Assembly: GCF_000955805.1 (NCBI RefSeq)
Contig: NZ_JYOA01000007.1
Location: 441,272-505,271 of the forward strand
DNA length: 64,000 bases
Reading direction: 5' to 3'
Origin: Pseudomonas sp. 21
GTDB lineage: Bacteria; Pseudomonadota; Gammaproteobacteria; Pseudomonadales; Pseudomonadaceae
A program made the translations under genes and the position numbers. Under the pieces are notes generated by a model. That model was not told where the DNA came from. It ran no database searches and was given only the letters and a program-made list of their open reading frames with translations. This document shows positions 16,962 to 26,878 of the stretch, in pieces (the stretch's first letter is position 1; each line of letters starts with the position of its first letter).

Positions 16962-18527
16962 TCAGGCTGGCGCGGAGGAGCGGATCAGGTGGTCGAAGGC
17001 GGAGAGCGACGCCTTGGCGCCTTCGCCGACCGCGATCACGATCTGCTTGTACGGTACGGTGGTCACGTCGCCGGCGGCGAAGATGCCCGGCAGCGAGGTT
17101 TCACCACGGGCATCGACGATGATCTCGCCGCGCGGGGTCAGCTCGATGGTGCCCTTGAGCCATTCGCTGTTGGGCAGCAGGCCGATCTGCACGAAGATGC
17201 CTTCCAGCTCGATGGACTTGAACTCTTCCGAGTTGCGGTCCTTGTAGACCAGGCCGGTGACCTTCTGGCCATCGCCTTTCACTTCGCTGGTCAGCGCGCT
17301 GGTGATCACGTCCACGTTCGGCAGGCTGAACAGCTTGCGTTGCAGCACGGCGTCGGCGCGCAGCTTGCTGTCGAACTCCAGCAGGGTCACGTGGGACACG
17401 ATGCCGGCCAGGTCGATGGCCGCTTCGACGCCGGAGTTGCCGCCGCCGATCACCGCCACGCGCTTGCCCTTGAACAGCGGGCCGTCGCAGTGCGGGCAGA
17501 AGCACACGCCCTTGGCCTTGTACTCTTTCTCGCCCGGCACGCCCATTTCACGCCAGCGGGCGCCGGTGGCCAGGATCACGGACTTGGCCTTCAGGCTGCC
17601 GCCGCCCTCGAACTGCACTTCGTGCAGGCCGCCGGCGCTCTTGGCCGGAATCAGCGCGCTGGCGCGCTGCAGGTTCATGATGTCGACGTCGTAGTGCTTG
17701 ACGTGTTCTTCCAGCTGGCGAGCCAGTTTCGGGCCTTCGGTCTCGGTCACCGAGATGAAGTTCTCGATGGCCATGGTGTCCAGCACCTGGCCGCCGAAAC
17801 GCTCGGCGGCAACGCCGGTGCGGATGCCCTTGCGGGCGGCGTAGATCGCCGCCGCGGCGCCAGCCGGGCCACCGCCGACGACCAGTACGTCGAACGCTTC
17901 CTTGGCCGACAGCTTCTCGGCTTCGCGGGCGGCGGCGCCGGTGTCGATCTTGGCGAGGATTTCTTCCACGCCCATGCGGCCCTGGCTGAACACTTCGCCG
18001 TTCAGGTAGATGCTCGGCACCGACATGATCTGGCGCTGCTCGACTTCATCCTGGAACAGCGCGCCGTCGATGGCGACGTGGCGGATGTTCGGGTTGAGCA
18101 CGGCCATCAGGTTCAGCGCCTGCACCACGTCCGGGCAGTTCTGGCAGGACAGCGAGAAGTAGGTTTCGAACTCGAACTTGCCCTGCACGCCCTTGACCTG
18201 CTCGATCACATCGGCCTCGAGCTTGGACGGGTGGCCGCCGACCTGCAGCAGCGCCAGCACCAGGGAAGTGAATTCGTGGCCCATGGGGATACCGGCGAAA
18301 GTCAGGCCGATGTTCGCCCCCGGGCGGTTCAGCGAGAACGACGGCTTGCGGGCGTCGCTGCCATCTTCTCGCAGGGTGATCTTGTCGGTCAGGCCGACGA
18401 TATCGTGCAGCAGTTCGCTCAGTTCGCGGGATTTGTCGCTGTCATCGAGGGAAGCGACGATCTCGAACGGCTGCTGAACCTTTTCCAGGTAGGCCTTCAA
18501 CTGGGTTTTAAGAGTGGCGTCCAACAT
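16962..18527 (-). CDS. ahpF: Alkyl hydroperoxide reductase subunit F
   Basis: 521-residue flavoprotein disulfide reductase that uses NADH to regenerate AhpC. The N-terminal ~200 residues form a tandem thioredoxin-like domain with CQNCPDV (CxxC). FAD-binding [17 protein letters not shown] comes next. The thioredoxin-reductase-like active site CFCPHCDGP and NAD-binding [15 protein letters not shown] follow. It lies downstream of ahpC on the same strand, separated by 197 bases with two strong hairpins. Confidence 0.96.
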   Translation of the reverse strand: MLDATLKTQLKAYLEKVQQPFEIVASLDDSDKSRELSELLHDIVGLTDKITLREDGSDARKPSFSLNRPGANIGLTFAGIPMGHEFTSLVLALLQVGGHPSKLEADVIEQVKGVQGKFEFETYFSLSCQNCPDVVQALNLMAVLNPNIRHVAIDGALFQDEVEQRQIMSVPSIYLNGEVFSQGRMGVEEILAKIDTGAAAREAEKLSAKEAFDVLVVGGGPAGAAAAIYAARKGIRTGVAAERFGGQVLDTMAIENFISVTETEGPKLARQLEEHVKHYDVDIMNLQRASALIPAKSAGGLHEVQFEGGGSLKAKSVILATGARWREMGVPGEKEYKAKGVCFCPHCDGPLFKGKRVAVIGGGNSGVEAAIDLAGIVSHVTLLEFDSKLRADAVLQRKLFSLPNVDVITSALTSEVKGDGQKVTGLVYKDRNSEEFKSIELEGIFVQIGLLPNSEWLKGTIELTPRGEIIVDARGETSLPGIFAAGDVTTVPYKQIVIAVGEGAKASLSAFDHLIRSSAPA

Positions 18528-18611
18528 GATCCAGATCCTCGGAATTTGAGCAAAGGGGTTCCCCGGCGAGCCCTTGGGCCCACCCTGCGCACGCTTTTGG
18601 CTTTAGGCAGG

Positions 18612-18633
18612 GAGGATGCCGGTAGGCATCCTC
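18612..18633 (-). other. Perfect hairpin in the ahpC-ahpF spacer
   Basis: GAGGATGCC-GGTA-GGCATCCTC, 9-bp perfect arms, about 85 bases before the ahpF start. There is no T-run. Confidence 0.5.
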
Positions 18634-18680
18634 GGGGTACTGCAAAACGGTGGGGGAAGCGCAGTGGGCGGGCGCCCGGT

Positions 18681-18709
18681 GGTTGCGCGGCAGGAGCTGC
18701 CGCGCAACC
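18681..18709 (-). other. Strong hairpin just after ahpC
   Basis: GGTTGCGCGGCAG-GAG-CTGCCGCGCAACC has 13-bp perfect GC-rich arms 15 bases past the ahpC stop and no T-run. It could protect ahpC mRNA or cut read-through so that AhpC is made in excess of AhpF. Confidence 0.6.
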
Positions 18710-18724
18710 GCTTCCCGGCCGTTC

Positions 18725-19288
18725 TTAGATCTTGCCGACCAGGTCCAGGGACGGAGCCAGGGTCTTCTCGCCTTCTTTCCACTTGGCCGGGCAGACTTCG
18801 CCCGGGTGAGCGGCGGTGTACTGGGCAGCTTTCAGCTTGCGCAGGGTTTCGCCGACGTCACGAGCGATCTCGTTGGAGTGGATTTCGACGGTCTTGATCA
18901 CGCCTTCCGGGTTGATCACGAAGGTGCCGCGCAGGGCCAGGCCTTCTTCCGGGATGTGCACGCCGAAAGCGTTGGTCAGCTGGTGGGTCGGGTCGCCGAT
19001 CAGCGGGAACTGAGCCTTGCCAACAGCCGGGGAGGTTTCGTGCCACACCTTGTGGGAGAAGTGGGTGTCGGTGGTCACGATGTAAACCTCGGTACCAGCG
19101 TCACGGAACGCAGCGTAGTTGTTGGCGGCGTCTTCGATCTCGGTCGGGCAGTTGAAGGTGAAGGCTGCCGGCATGAAGATCAGAACCGACCACTTGCCCT
19201 TCAGGGACTGCTCGGTGACTTCGATGAACTTGCCATTGTGGAAAGCGTTGACCTTGAACGGTTGGACTTGGGTGTTGATCAGGTTCAT
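18725..19288 (-). CDS. ahpC: Alkyl hydroperoxide reductase peroxiredoxin AhpC
   Basis: 187-residue typical 2-Cys peroxiredoxin that reduces H2O2, organic peroxides and peroxynitrite. The peroxidatic Cys is in FTFNCPTEIED (about residue 47) and the resolving Cys in HPGEVCPAKW (about 166). Length and the C-terminal LAPSLDLVGKI match the AhpC/Prx1 group that partners AhpF. The gene has its own promoter region upstream and is separated from ahpF by hairpins. Confidence 0.96.
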   Translation of the reverse strand: MNLINTQVQPFKVNAFHNGKFIEVTEQSLKGKWSVLIFMPAAFTFNCPTEIEDAANNYAAFRDAGTEVYIVTTDTHFSHKVWHETSPAVGKAQFPLIGDPTHQLTNAFGVHIPEEGLALRGTFVINPEGVIKTVEIHSNEIARDVGETLRKLKAAQYTAAHPGEVCPAKWKEGEKTLAPSLDLVGKI

Positions 19289-19358
19289 TAGGCAATTCCT
19301 CGTAGAGAGTTGTCGTTTAATCGAGTGGGTCGATCGTTAGAAATTCGACAGGTAGAAG

Positions 19359-19364
19359 ATTATC
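19359..19364 (-). promoter_or_regulatory. Candidate -10 of the ahpC promoter; rest of the 19289-19756 gap
   Basis: GATAAT on the minus strand lies 71 bases before the ahpC ATG and lacks a good -35, as expected for an activator-dependent promoter. I could not align a convincing OxyR site. The remaining gap up to xdhA (19757) holds no gene or recognisable riboswitch. Confidence 0.35.
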
Positions 19365-19756
19365 GTCTGATGACAGAAAAGGCCCATTGATTTAGGGCAT
19401 TAGGAATATTGAGTCTTTCTATGGAGGCAGCTATAAAAGGAAGAAGTTTCCTATCAAGCGAAACGCGGCATCCTACCTCTGAATACCCGCTTCAAGGGCT
19501 CTGCCTGGCGGCTTCGAGCCCTCCCCCCTGAGTCCGGCGGCTGGCGCCGGTCTTCACACCTTGGCGCGAAAGCCGCCCGAGGGCAACGGCAAACGCGACG
19601 TACGGTGCCCCACCCTGCCTTGCCGGCCCCTGCTTTTTTGCCCTGCCCGTCCACGCGCCTATGCTTGTTTGCGTGGGCCGCTAACGCAGGGTTCTCGCCC
19701 GTTCCGGTCAGCCTTCGCGAAGCGGCACGCCGCACGCATGACGACGAGGACTCCCG

Positions 19757-21181
19757 ATGATCCAGTTCCTGCTCGGCGAAGAAGCAGTCCAGGCCGACGG
19801 ATTCGCGCCCGAGACCAGCCTGCTCGACTACCTGCGCATTTACCGCGCCCGCACCGGCACCAAGGAGGGCTGCGCCACGGGCGATTGCGGCGCCTGCACC
19901 GTGGTGCTCGTCGAGCCCGAGGGCGATGCCCTGCGCTACCGTGCGGTGAACGCCTGCATCACGCTGCTGGGGGCGGTCCATGGACGCCAGGTGCTGACCG
20001 TTGAGCACCTGGGCGAACCCGGCGCGCTGCACCCGGTCCAGCAGGCCATGGTCGATTGCCACGGCTCGCAATGCGGCTTCTGCACACCCGGCATCGTCAT
20101 GTCGCTGTTCGCCTGGCGCCATTCGTCGCCGCCACACAACCGCGAGACGGCGCTGACGGCCCTCTCGGGCAACCTGTGCCGCTGCACCGGCTACCGTCCG
20201 ATCCTCGATGCCGCCGCGCAGATCGCCGGGCAGCCGTGCCTGGACAGCTTCGAGCAGAACACCGCCCTGACCGTCGCCCGCCTGCGGGAGATATCCGCAG
20301 CCGCCACGCTGGGCGAAGGCGAGGCGCAGGCCTGGTTGCCCGGTTCGCTGGACGAGTTGGACGACCTGCTTCAGCGCCACCCGCAGGCGCGGCTGATCGC
20401 CGGCGGCACCGACCTGGCGCTGGAAGCGACGCAGAACCTCAAAGCCTTCCCGGCGCTGATCCACCTCGACCGCGTCGACGAGCTGCAACGCCTGGAAGTC
20501 CATGCCAACCAGCTGCTGATCGGCGCTGCGCGTCCCTATGCCGATTGCCTCGCTGCACTGGACGAACTCCCCGGCGTGAGCGCCCTGCTGGAGCGCCTCG
20601 GCTCCCTGCAGATCCGCCAGCGCGGCACCCTGGGCGGCAACATTGCCAACGCCTCGCCCATCGGCGACATGCCGCCGGTGTTGCTGGCCCTGGATGCGAG
20701 GTTGCGCCTGCGCAAGGCGGGAGCCCTGCGCGAGGTGCCCGTCGATGGATTCTTCACCGGCTACCGCAAGACCGTCCTGCAGCCCGGCGAGTACATCGAA
20801 GCGGTGCTGATCCCGCGCCTGGGCAACCACCAGCGGTTCCGCGTCGACAAGGTGTCCAAACGCCGCGACGACGACATTTCCGCCGTGTGCATGGCGCTGC
20901 GACTGGACCTCGACGACAACGCCATCGTCACCGACGTACGCCTGGCCTGCGGCGGCATGGCGGCCACGCCGTTGCGCGGCCTGCGGACTGAAGCGGCGCT
21001 GCGCGGCAAGCCATTCGACGCGGCGGCCATCGCTGCGGCGCAGGCCGCGATCCCGGAGGATTTCCAGCCCATCGACGACCTGCGCGCCAGCGCCGCCTAT
21101 CGCCTGAAGGTGGCGCAGAACCTGCTGCAGCGCGCACTACTGGAATGGTCCGACAATGCCGCGGAGGTGCACCATGCGTAG
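19757..21181 (+). CDS. xdhA: Xanthine dehydrogenase small subunit XdhA (2Fe-2S and FAD)
   Basis: 474-residue subunit carrying both iron-sulphur clusters and FAD of xanthine dehydrogenase, which oxidises hypoxanthine and xanthine to urate. The plant-type 2Fe-2S ligands are in CATGDCGACT and the preceding loop. The second cluster is in SQCGFCTPG and GNLCRCTGYRPI. The FAD-binding domain from about residue 185 has LIAGGTDLALEATQ and RGTLGGNIANASPIGD. The stop overlaps the xdhB start by 8 bases. Confidence 0.95.
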   Translation: MIQFLLGEEAVQADGFAPETSLLDYLRIYRARTGTKEGCATGDCGACTVVLVEPEGDALRYRAVNACITLLGAVHGRQVLTVEHLGEPGALHPVQQAMVDCHGSQCGFCTPGIVMSLFAWRHSSPPHNRETALTALSGNLCRCTGYRPILDAAAQIAGQPCLDSFEQNTALTVARLREISAAATLGEGEAQAWLPGSLDELDDLLQRHPQARLIAGGTDLALEATQNLKAFPALIHLDRVDELQRLEVHANQLLIGAARPYADCLAALDELPGVSALLERLGSLQIRQRGTLGGNIANASPIGDMPPVLLALDARLRLRKAGALREVPVDGFFTGYRKTVLQPGEYIEAVLIPRLGNHQRFRVDKVSKRRDDDISAVCMALRLDLDDNAIVTDVRLACGGMAATPLRGLRTEAALRGKPFDAAAIAAAQAAIPEDFQPIDDLRASAAYRLKVAQNLLQRALLEWSDNAAEVHHA

Positions 21182-23513
21182 CCTGCCACCGCTGGCCAGC
21201 AATGGCGTCGCGGTCGCCATCCACAGCGCGGGTAAGCCTCGCGAACACGACAGCGCAGCACTGCACGTCAGCGGCGCCGCGCGTTACGTGGACGACCTGA
21301 AGGAGCCGCGCGACCTGCTCCACGCCGCCGTCGGCGTCACGGAAATCGCCTGCGGCGCCGTTGTCTCGCTCGACCTCGACGCGGTGCGAAGCGCACCCGG
21401 CGTAGTGGCCGTGCTGACCCTGGACGACGTGCCCGGCCACACCGACATCGGCCCGGTATTTCCCGGCGATCCGTTGCTGGCCGGCGAGCGGGTGAAGTAC
21501 CACGGGCAGGCGCTGTTCGCCGTCGCGGCGCAGAGCCTGATCCAGGCACGCCGGGCGGTACGCCTGGCGAAGGTGGAGTACGCGCAGGAAGACCCGCTGA
21601 TCGATCCGCTCAAGGCCAAGGCCGAAGAACGCTTCGTACGCCCGCCGCACCACATGCATCGCGGCGACGCCGACGCCGAGCTGGCAAGCGCCCCGCACGT
21701 GCTGGAAGCCCGCCAGTTCATCGGCGGCCAGGAGCATTTCTACCTCGAAGGCCAGGCCTCGCTCGCCCTGCCCGGCGACGACGGCGGCATGCTGGTGCAC
21801 ACCTCCAGCCAGCACCCCAGCGAAGTGCAGAAACTGGTGGCCGAGGTACTGGCGATCCCGCTGGCCAAGGTCACCGTGGAAGTGCGCCGCATGGGCGGCG
21901 GTTTCGGCGGCAAGGAAACCCAGGCCGCGCCCTTCGCCTGCTTCGCCGCGCTGCTGGCGAACAAGACGGGCCGCGCGGTGAAGCTACGCCTGCCACGCGC
22001 CGACGACATGCGCCTGACCGGCAAGCGCCACCCCTTCCACAACCGCTACCGCATCGGCTTCGACGATGAAGGCCGGCTGCTCGCCGCGCAACTGGAAGTG
22101 GTGGGCGACTGCGGCCATTCGCCGGACCTCTCCGACGCCATCGTCGACCGCGCGATGTTCCACGCCGACAACGCCTACTTCCTCCCCGACGTGGCCATTT
22201 CCGGCTACCGCAGCTTCACCAACATCGTCTCGCACACCGCCTTCCGCGGCTTCGGCGGGCCGCAGGGGATGATGATCATCGAGCGCGCCATGGACGACAT
22301 CGCCCGCGCGGTGGGCAAGGACCCGCTCGCCGTGCGCAAACTCAACCTCTACGGCGGAATGGGGCGCGAGCTGACGCCCTACCACCAGAAAGTCGAGCAC
22401 AACCTGCTGGGCGAGCTGATCGCGCGCCTGGAGACGAGCAGCGACTACGCCGCGCGCCGCTCGGCGATCCACGACTTCAACGCGCGGAGCCCGGTGCTGA
22501 AGAAAGGCCTCGCACTGACACCGGTGAAGTTCGGCATTTCCTTCACTGCGCAGCACCTGAACCAGGCGGGCGCGCTGGTCCACCTCTACACCGACGGCAG
22601 CATCCAGCTGAACCACGGCGGCACCGAGATGGGCCAGGGCCTGAACACCAAGGTCGCGCAGATCGTCGCCGAGGAATTCCAGGTGCCGCTGGAGCGCGTG
22701 GTGATCACCGCGACGCGCACCGACAAGGTGCCCAACACCTCGCCCACCGCTGCCTCCAGCGGCACCGACCTGAATGGCATGGCTGCCCGCGATGCGGCGC
22801 GGACGCTGAAGAAGCGGCTGGTCGATTTTCTCGCCGAACGCGACGGGGTGAAGCCGCAGGAGGTCCGTTTCGAGCACGGCGGCATAACGGTGGGAGCCCG
22901 GCACCTGGACTTCGTCGAGGTCATCCAGGCTGCCTACTTCGCGCGCATCCAGCTTTCCGCCACGGGTTTCTACCGCACGCCGAAAATCTTCTACGACCGC
23001 GAAAAGGGCCAGGGCCATCCGTTCTTCTACTTCGCCTACGGCGCGGCGGTGTCCGAAGTGGAAGTGGACACGCTGACCGGCGAATACCGCGTGCGGCGGG
23101 TCGACATCCTCCACGATGTCGGCCGCAGCGTGAACCCGGCCATCGACATCGGCCAGATCGAGGGCGGCTTCATCCAGGGCATGGGCTGGCTGACCACCGA
23201 GGAGTTGCGCTGGGATGACGCGGGCAAGCTGCTCACGGTGGGCCCTGCGACCTACAAGATCCCAGCGGTGAGCGACACGCCGGAGGACTTTCGCGTGGCG
23301 CTGTTCGAGCGCCCCAACGAGGAGGACAGCGTGTACCTGTCCAAGGCCGTGGGCGAACCGCCGTTCATGCTGGCGATCTCGGTGTGGTCGGCGCTGCGCG
23401 ACGCCATCGCCAGCCTCGCGGACTATCGGCGGAGCCCCGACCTGGATACGCCGGCGACGCCGGAGCGGGTACTCTGGGCCTGTGAGGCGATGCGCCAGGA
23501 GAACCAAGCATGA
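21174..23513 (+). CDS. xdhB: Xanthine dehydrogenase large molybdenum subunit XdhB
   Basis: 779-residue molybdopterin subunit. Features are GAARYVDDLKEP at the N-terminus, the GQEHFYLEGQ and RRMGGGFGGKET loops, FRGFGGPQGM and the GTEMGQGLNTK loop. The catalytic glutamate is in AVGEPPFML near the C-terminus. I start at ATG 21174 (GCGGAGG upstream) rather than at the frame opening 18 bases earlier. The xdhC start overlaps the stop (ATGA). Confidence 0.95.
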   Translation: MRSLPPLASNGVAVAIHSAGKPREHDSAALHVSGAARYVDDLKEPRDLLHAAVGVTEIACGAVVSLDLDAVRSAPGVVAVLTLDDVPGHTDIGPVFPGDPLLAGERVKYHGQALFAVAAQSLIQARRAVRLAKVEYAQEDPLIDPLKAKAEERFVRPPHHMHRGDADAELASAPHVLEARQFIGGQEHFYLEGQASLALPGDDGGMLVHTSSQHPSEVQKLVAEVLAIPLAKVTVEVRRMGGGFGGKETQAAPFACFAALLANKTGRAVKLRLPRADDMRLTGKRHPFHNRYRIGFDDEGRLLAAQLEVVGDCGHSPDLSDAIVDRAMFHADNAYFLPDVAISGYRSFTNIVSHTAFRGFGGPQGMMIIERAMDDIARAVGKDPLAVRKLNLYGGMGRELTPYHQKVEHNLLGELIARLETSSDYAARRSAIHDFNARSPVLKKGLALTPVKFGISFTAQHLNQAGALVHLYTDGSIQLNHGGTEMGQGLNTKVAQIVAEEFQVPLERVVITATRTDKVPNTSPTAASSGTDLNGMAARDAARTLKKRLVDFLAERDGVKPQEVRFEHGGITVGARHLDFVEVIQAAYFARIQLSATGFYRTPKIFYDREKGQGHPFFYFAYGAAVSEVEVDTLTGEYRVRRVDILHDVGRSVNPAIDIGQIEGGFIQGMGWLTTEELRWDDAGKLLTVGPATYKIPAVSDTPEDFRVALFERPNEEDSVYLSKAVGEPPFMLAISVWSALRDAIASLADYRRSPDLDTPATPERVLWACEAMRQENQA

Positions 23514-24370
23514 CCCGCAACTGGATGGATGCCATTGCAAGCCTGCGCGACAGTGCCGAGGCTTACGTGCTGATCACCGTAATCGGCGTGCAGGGCTCCA
23601 CGCCTCGCGAATCCGGCAGCAAGATGCTGGTCACCGCCGGGGAAACCTTCGACACCATCGGCGGCGGTCACCTGGAGTTCGCCGCCATCGAACACGCGCG
23701 CCAGTTGCTGCTGGCCGGCCAGGACAGCCAGGCGCTGGAACACTTCCCGCTTGGCGCGCGGCTGGGCCAGTGCTGCGGCGGGCGCGCCAGCCTGCTGTTC
23801 GAATGCTTCGCTGCACGCGGACCTCAGGTCGTGCTGTTCGGTGCCGGACACGTCGGCCGCGCCCTCGCGCCATTGCTGGCAGGTTTGCCGTTGCGCCTGG
23901 AATGGGTGGACAGCCGCGCGGCGCAGTTTCCCCAGTCCGTCCCCGAAGGCGTGCGCATGCGTTTGCTGGAGGAGCCGGAAGACGCCGTGCACGAGGCGCC
24001 GCCGGGCAGCTACTTCCTGGTCATGACCCACAACCATCCGCTGGATTACGCCATCGCCGAGGCCGTGCTCAAGCGCGGCGACGCCGGCTTCCTCGGCATG
24101 ATCGGCTCGCGCACCAAGGCGCGGCGCTTCCAGATGAGGCTGGAGCAGCACGGTTATCCACAGCAGGTGATCGAGCAGATGCATTGCCCCATCGGCCTCT
24201 CCGAAGTGCCCGGCAAGCGCCCGCTGGAAGTGGCCATCTCGGTCGCCGCCCAGGTCATCGCCCGCTATCACCAGGACGCTCCCGCCCGGCGGACGCGTGA
24301 AGGCGTGGAATGGGCCGCGCTATGTAGCGAAGGTGCGTGCAGCGACACGCCAGCGGGCGCAAAAACCTGA
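23510..24370 (+). CDS. xdhC: XdhC, molybdenum cofactor insertion protein
   Basis: 286-residue chaperone that binds and sulfurates the molybdenum cofactor before insertion into XdhB. The N-terminal XdhC/CoxI region shows VIGVQGSTPRESGSKMLV and TIGGGHLEFAAI. The C-terminal Rossmann-like part has VLFGAGHVGRALAPLL and FLGMIGSRTKARRF. It is the third gene of xdhABC. No guanine deaminase gene follows, unlike the P. aeruginosa arrangement I recall. Confidence 0.93.
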   Translation: MTRNWMDAIASLRDSAEAYVLITVIGVQGSTPRESGSKMLVTAGETFDTIGGGHLEFAAIEHARQLLLAGQDSQALEHFPLGARLGQCCGGRASLLFECFAARGPQVVLFGAGHVGRALAPLLAGLPLRLEWVDSRAAQFPQSVPEGVRMRLLEEPEDAVHEAPPGSYFLVMTHNHPLDYAIAEAVLKRGDAGFLGMIGSRTKARRFQMRLEQHGYPQQVIEQMHCPIGLSEVPGKRPLEVAISVAAQVIARYHQDAPARRTREGVEWAALCSEGACSDTPAGAKT

Positions 24371-24380
24371 CCAGTGGGAC

Positions 24381-24407
24381 AATAGTTTTTCCCGCTGCCG
24401 CCGATAC
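24381..24407 (+). promoter_or_regulatory. FliA (sigma-28) promoter of the chemoreceptor gene
   Basis: AATAGTTT (24381-24388), 11 bases, then GCCGATAC (24400-24407). This matches TAAAGTTT-N11-GCCGATAA at 13 of 16 positions and lies 72 bases before the ATG. Confidence 0.72.
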
Positions 24408-24428
24408 ACTCAACGACCCCGTCTCTTC

Positions 24429-24446
24429 GCCCGCCGCCCGGCGGGC
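24429..24446 (+). other. Hairpin in the chemoreceptor 5' leader
   Basis: GCCCGCC-GCCC-GGCGGGC followed by GTTTCGTT. It could end xdhABC transcripts, yet it also lies inside the leader made from the FliA promoter. Confidence 0.5.
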
Positions 24447-24478
24447 GTTTCGTTGTGCGTTCGGAGGAAAACAAGAAA

Positions 24479-26407
24479 ATGCGCCTGCGAAGTATCCAGA
24501 CCCAACTCATCCTCAGCATGGGCGCCGCCCTGCTCATCAGCCTGCTCATCGTCCTCGGCCTGTATGCCGTGCTGGTCAACCGCCTGAGCGAGCGCTACCT
24601 GCTCGAACAGGCGCTGCCGGCGAGCATCCAGGCGATTGCCAACGACTTCGAGAAGCGCCTCACCGGCCCCATCACCGCAGCGGCCGGCATCGCCGACAAC
24701 ACCCTGGTGCAGGACTGGCTGGCCGCCGGCGAAAGCCCGGAGAAACTGGCCGAATTCACCCGCTACCTGGGCGGCATCCGTGCCTCGCAGAAGGCCTTTT
24801 CCGCGCTGATCACCTCCAACGCCAGCGGCGCCTACTACAGCGACAAGGGCAAGGAACGCACGCTGAGCCGCAGCGAGCCGAAGGACAGCTGGTACTTCCA
24901 GTTCGTCGACAGCGGCAAGCCGCGCATGTGGAACATCGACACCGACGGCAGCACCGGCGAACTGGCGCTGTTCATCGACCAGCGCGTGGAGCAGGGCGGC
25001 AAGCTGCTCGGCATTGCCGGGCTGGGCCTGGAAATGCGCGAGCTGTCGACGCTGATCCGCGACTTCCGCTTCGGCCAGTCCGGGCGTGTGTACCTGGTGA
25101 AGAACGACGGCCAGGTGCAGATCCACCCCGACGCCTCGCTGCCCAAGGGGCGCAACCTTGGCGACCTGATCGGTGCCAGCGCCGCCAGCGCGCTGCTCGG
25201 CCAGCAAGGCTTCCACAGCGCCCGCTTCGAGCGCGACGGCGAGGACTACCTGGCCGCCAGCCTGCCGCTGCATGACCTGGGCTGGACCCTGGTGAGCGAG
25301 GTGCCGGAAGCGGAAATCTATGCCGACGCCCGCGAGGCGCTGGCCTTCTCCGGCCTCGCCGGAGCGATGGTCGCGCTGCTCTGCCTGGCGCTGGTGGTGC
25401 TGATGGCGCGCAGCCTGGCTCGGCCAATCCGCCAGGTCACCAGTGCACTACTGGAAATCGGCGGTGGCGGCGGCGACCTCACCCGCCGCCTGGACGACAG
25501 CCGTGCGGATGAACTGGGCGACCTGGCCCGCGGCTTCAACCGCTTCCTCGAAGGCCAGCGGGCGCTGATAGGCGCCGTGCTGGGCACCAGCCAGCAACTG
25601 CTGCGTACCGTTGGCGAAGTGGCGCAGGTGGTGGACAACACCGCCGACCGTGCCGGCCGCCAGCAGGAAATGACCGACATGGTCGCCACGGCGGTGAACG
25701 AGATGGGCAGCACGGTGCAGGAAATCGCCCGCAACGCCGAGCAGGCGGCCAGTGCCTCGCAACAGGCGCGTGAGGAAGCCGGCGCAGCGCGGCGCGTGGT
25801 AGGCGGCTCGCTGCAGGTCGGCCAGCGCATGTCCGGGGAGATCGGCGAAGCGGCCGGTGCAGTAGCCGAACTGGCCGGGCAGGTGGCGAGCATCGACCAG
25901 GTGCTGGCGGTGATCCGCGGCGTCTCCGAGCAGACCAACCTGCTCGCCCTCAACGCCGCCATCGAAGCGGCGCGCGCGGGCGAACTGGGCCGTGGCTTCG
26001 CCGTGGTGGCCGATGAGGTACGCACGCTGGCCAGCCGCACCCAGGGCTCCACCGACGAAATCCTCACCATCATCCAGCGCCTGAAGGGCGGCGCGGAGGC
26101 CGCGGTTCGCTCGATGCAGTCCGGCCAGCAGGCCACCGGCCAGAGCCTGGCCGCCAGCGAACAGGCCGGCGCGTCCCTGGGCGCCATCGCCGATCAGGTG
26201 GAGCGCATCAGCGACATCAACCACCAGGTCGCCACGGCCACCGAGGAGCAGTCGGCGGTGACCGAGGAGATCAACCGCAACGTGCAGGGCATTGCCGACC
26301 TCGCCCACGCCACCACCCGCGAAGTGCAGCACGGCCGCGAGCAGTGCCGCGAGTTGCGCACCCTGGCGGACGACCTGGCGCGGCAGATGGCGCAGTTCCG
26401 ACTTTGA
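24479..26407 (+). CDS. Methyl-accepting chemotaxis protein (dCache-type)
   Basis: 642-residue membrane chemoreceptor. Membrane span 1 is residues about 10-32 ([24 protein letters not shown]). A ~240-residue periplasmic domain follows with Cache-like motifs ([45 protein letters not shown]). Span 2 is at about 287-310, then a HAMP segment ([18 protein letters not shown]). The signalling tip [19 protein letters not shown] is intact. The ligand is unknown. The ATG at 24479 has GGAGG upstream; an upstream in-frame codon at 24455 does not. It is a FliA-controlled single gene. Confidence 0.92.
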   Translation: MRLRSIQTQLILSMGAALLISLLIVLGLYAVLVNRLSERYLLEQALPASIQAIANDFEKRLTGPITAAAGIADNTLVQDWLAAGESPEKLAEFTRYLGGIRASQKAFSALITSNASGAYYSDKGKERTLSRSEPKDSWYFQFVDSGKPRMWNIDTDGSTGELALFIDQRVEQGGKLLGIAGLGLEMRELSTLIRDFRFGQSGRVYLVKNDGQVQIHPDASLPKGRNLGDLIGASAASALLGQQGFHSARFERDGEDYLAASLPLHDLGWTLVSEVPEAEIYADAREALAFSGLAGAMVALLCLALVVLMARSLARPIRQVTSALLEIGGGGGDLTRRLDDSRADELGDLARGFNRFLEGQRALIGAVLGTSQQLLRTVGEVAQVVDNTADRAGRQQEMTDMVATAVNEMGSTVQEIARNAEQAASASQQAREEAGAARRVVGGSLQVGQRMSGEIGEAAGAVAELAGQVASIDQVLAVIRGVSEQTNLLALNAAIEAARAGELGRGFAVVADEVRTLASRTQGSTDEILTIIQRLKGGAEAAVRSMQSGQQATGQSLAASEQAGASLGAIADQVERISDINHQVATATEEQSAVTEEINRNVQGIADLAHATTREVQHGREQCRELRTLADDLARQMAQFRL

Positions 26408-26414
26408 GGGCTCT

Positions 26415-26441
26415 GGCGCCGGCCTCGCGCCGGCGCCTTTT
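26415..26441 (+). terminator. Terminator of the chemoreceptor gene
   Basis: GGCGCCGGC-CTCGC-GCCGGCGCC-TTTT, perfect 9-bp arms, 8 bases after the stop. Confidence 0.85.
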
Positions 26442-26449
26442 CCCCAGAG

Positions 26450-26849
26450 TTACCCACAGATTTTCCAAGCGAAGCGGCAGGCTTTTCGCTATGGCTGGCG
26501 GGTGATGACGACCGATCAGCGCACGAGGTGTCTCGCCAACGAGACACCTTGCCCACAAGTTGCCCACAGATTGTCCAGAGACTTGCCCCCAGCCCGCCGG
26601 ACGCCACCCGCGAACCCGTCGAAAAGCCCGGGCCCAGGCGCTGCAAGCCCTGCATCAATCCAATGAATAATTCACCGAGCGGTCAGAAGTGGCCTCTGAC
26701 GCTGTTCCGGGGAAATTTCACCCACACCTTTTCCACAGCTTGTTCATATTTTGCTCAACAGGCCGGACAGCAATTGATCAAAAAATGAGCGAAGCGCTGA
26801 AGGCTGCGGAGTACGCGGGCAGGAGAGCTCCTGCCACAGGTTATCCACA
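26450..26849. other. Non-coding gap with DnaA-box-like 9-mers and a perfect palindrome
   Basis: The gap contains TTACCCACA (26450), TTGCCCACA (26549 and 26560), TTTTCCACA (26729) and the perfect DnaA box TTATCCACA (26841), all on the plus strand. A perfect hairpin AGGTGTCTCG-CCAA-CGAGACACCT lies at 26526-26549. I see no gene in 26408-26878. Confidence 0.5.
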
Positions 26850-26878
26850 GGCGGTTCCACGGTGTTTGGGGAGAAGAA

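Noticed and set aside
19331-19376. Four GnnAG-like motifs at 11-bp spacing upstream of ahpC, suggestive of an OxyR site
   Set aside because: The 4-mers do not fit ATAG/CTAT well, and the region overlaps the predicted -10, where an OxyR activation site is not expected.
26450-26849. A chromosomal replication origin
   Set aside because: There are DnaA-box-like 9-mers but no AT-rich unwinding element and no dnaA, dnaN, rpmH or gidA neighbours; the true oriC should be next to those genes.
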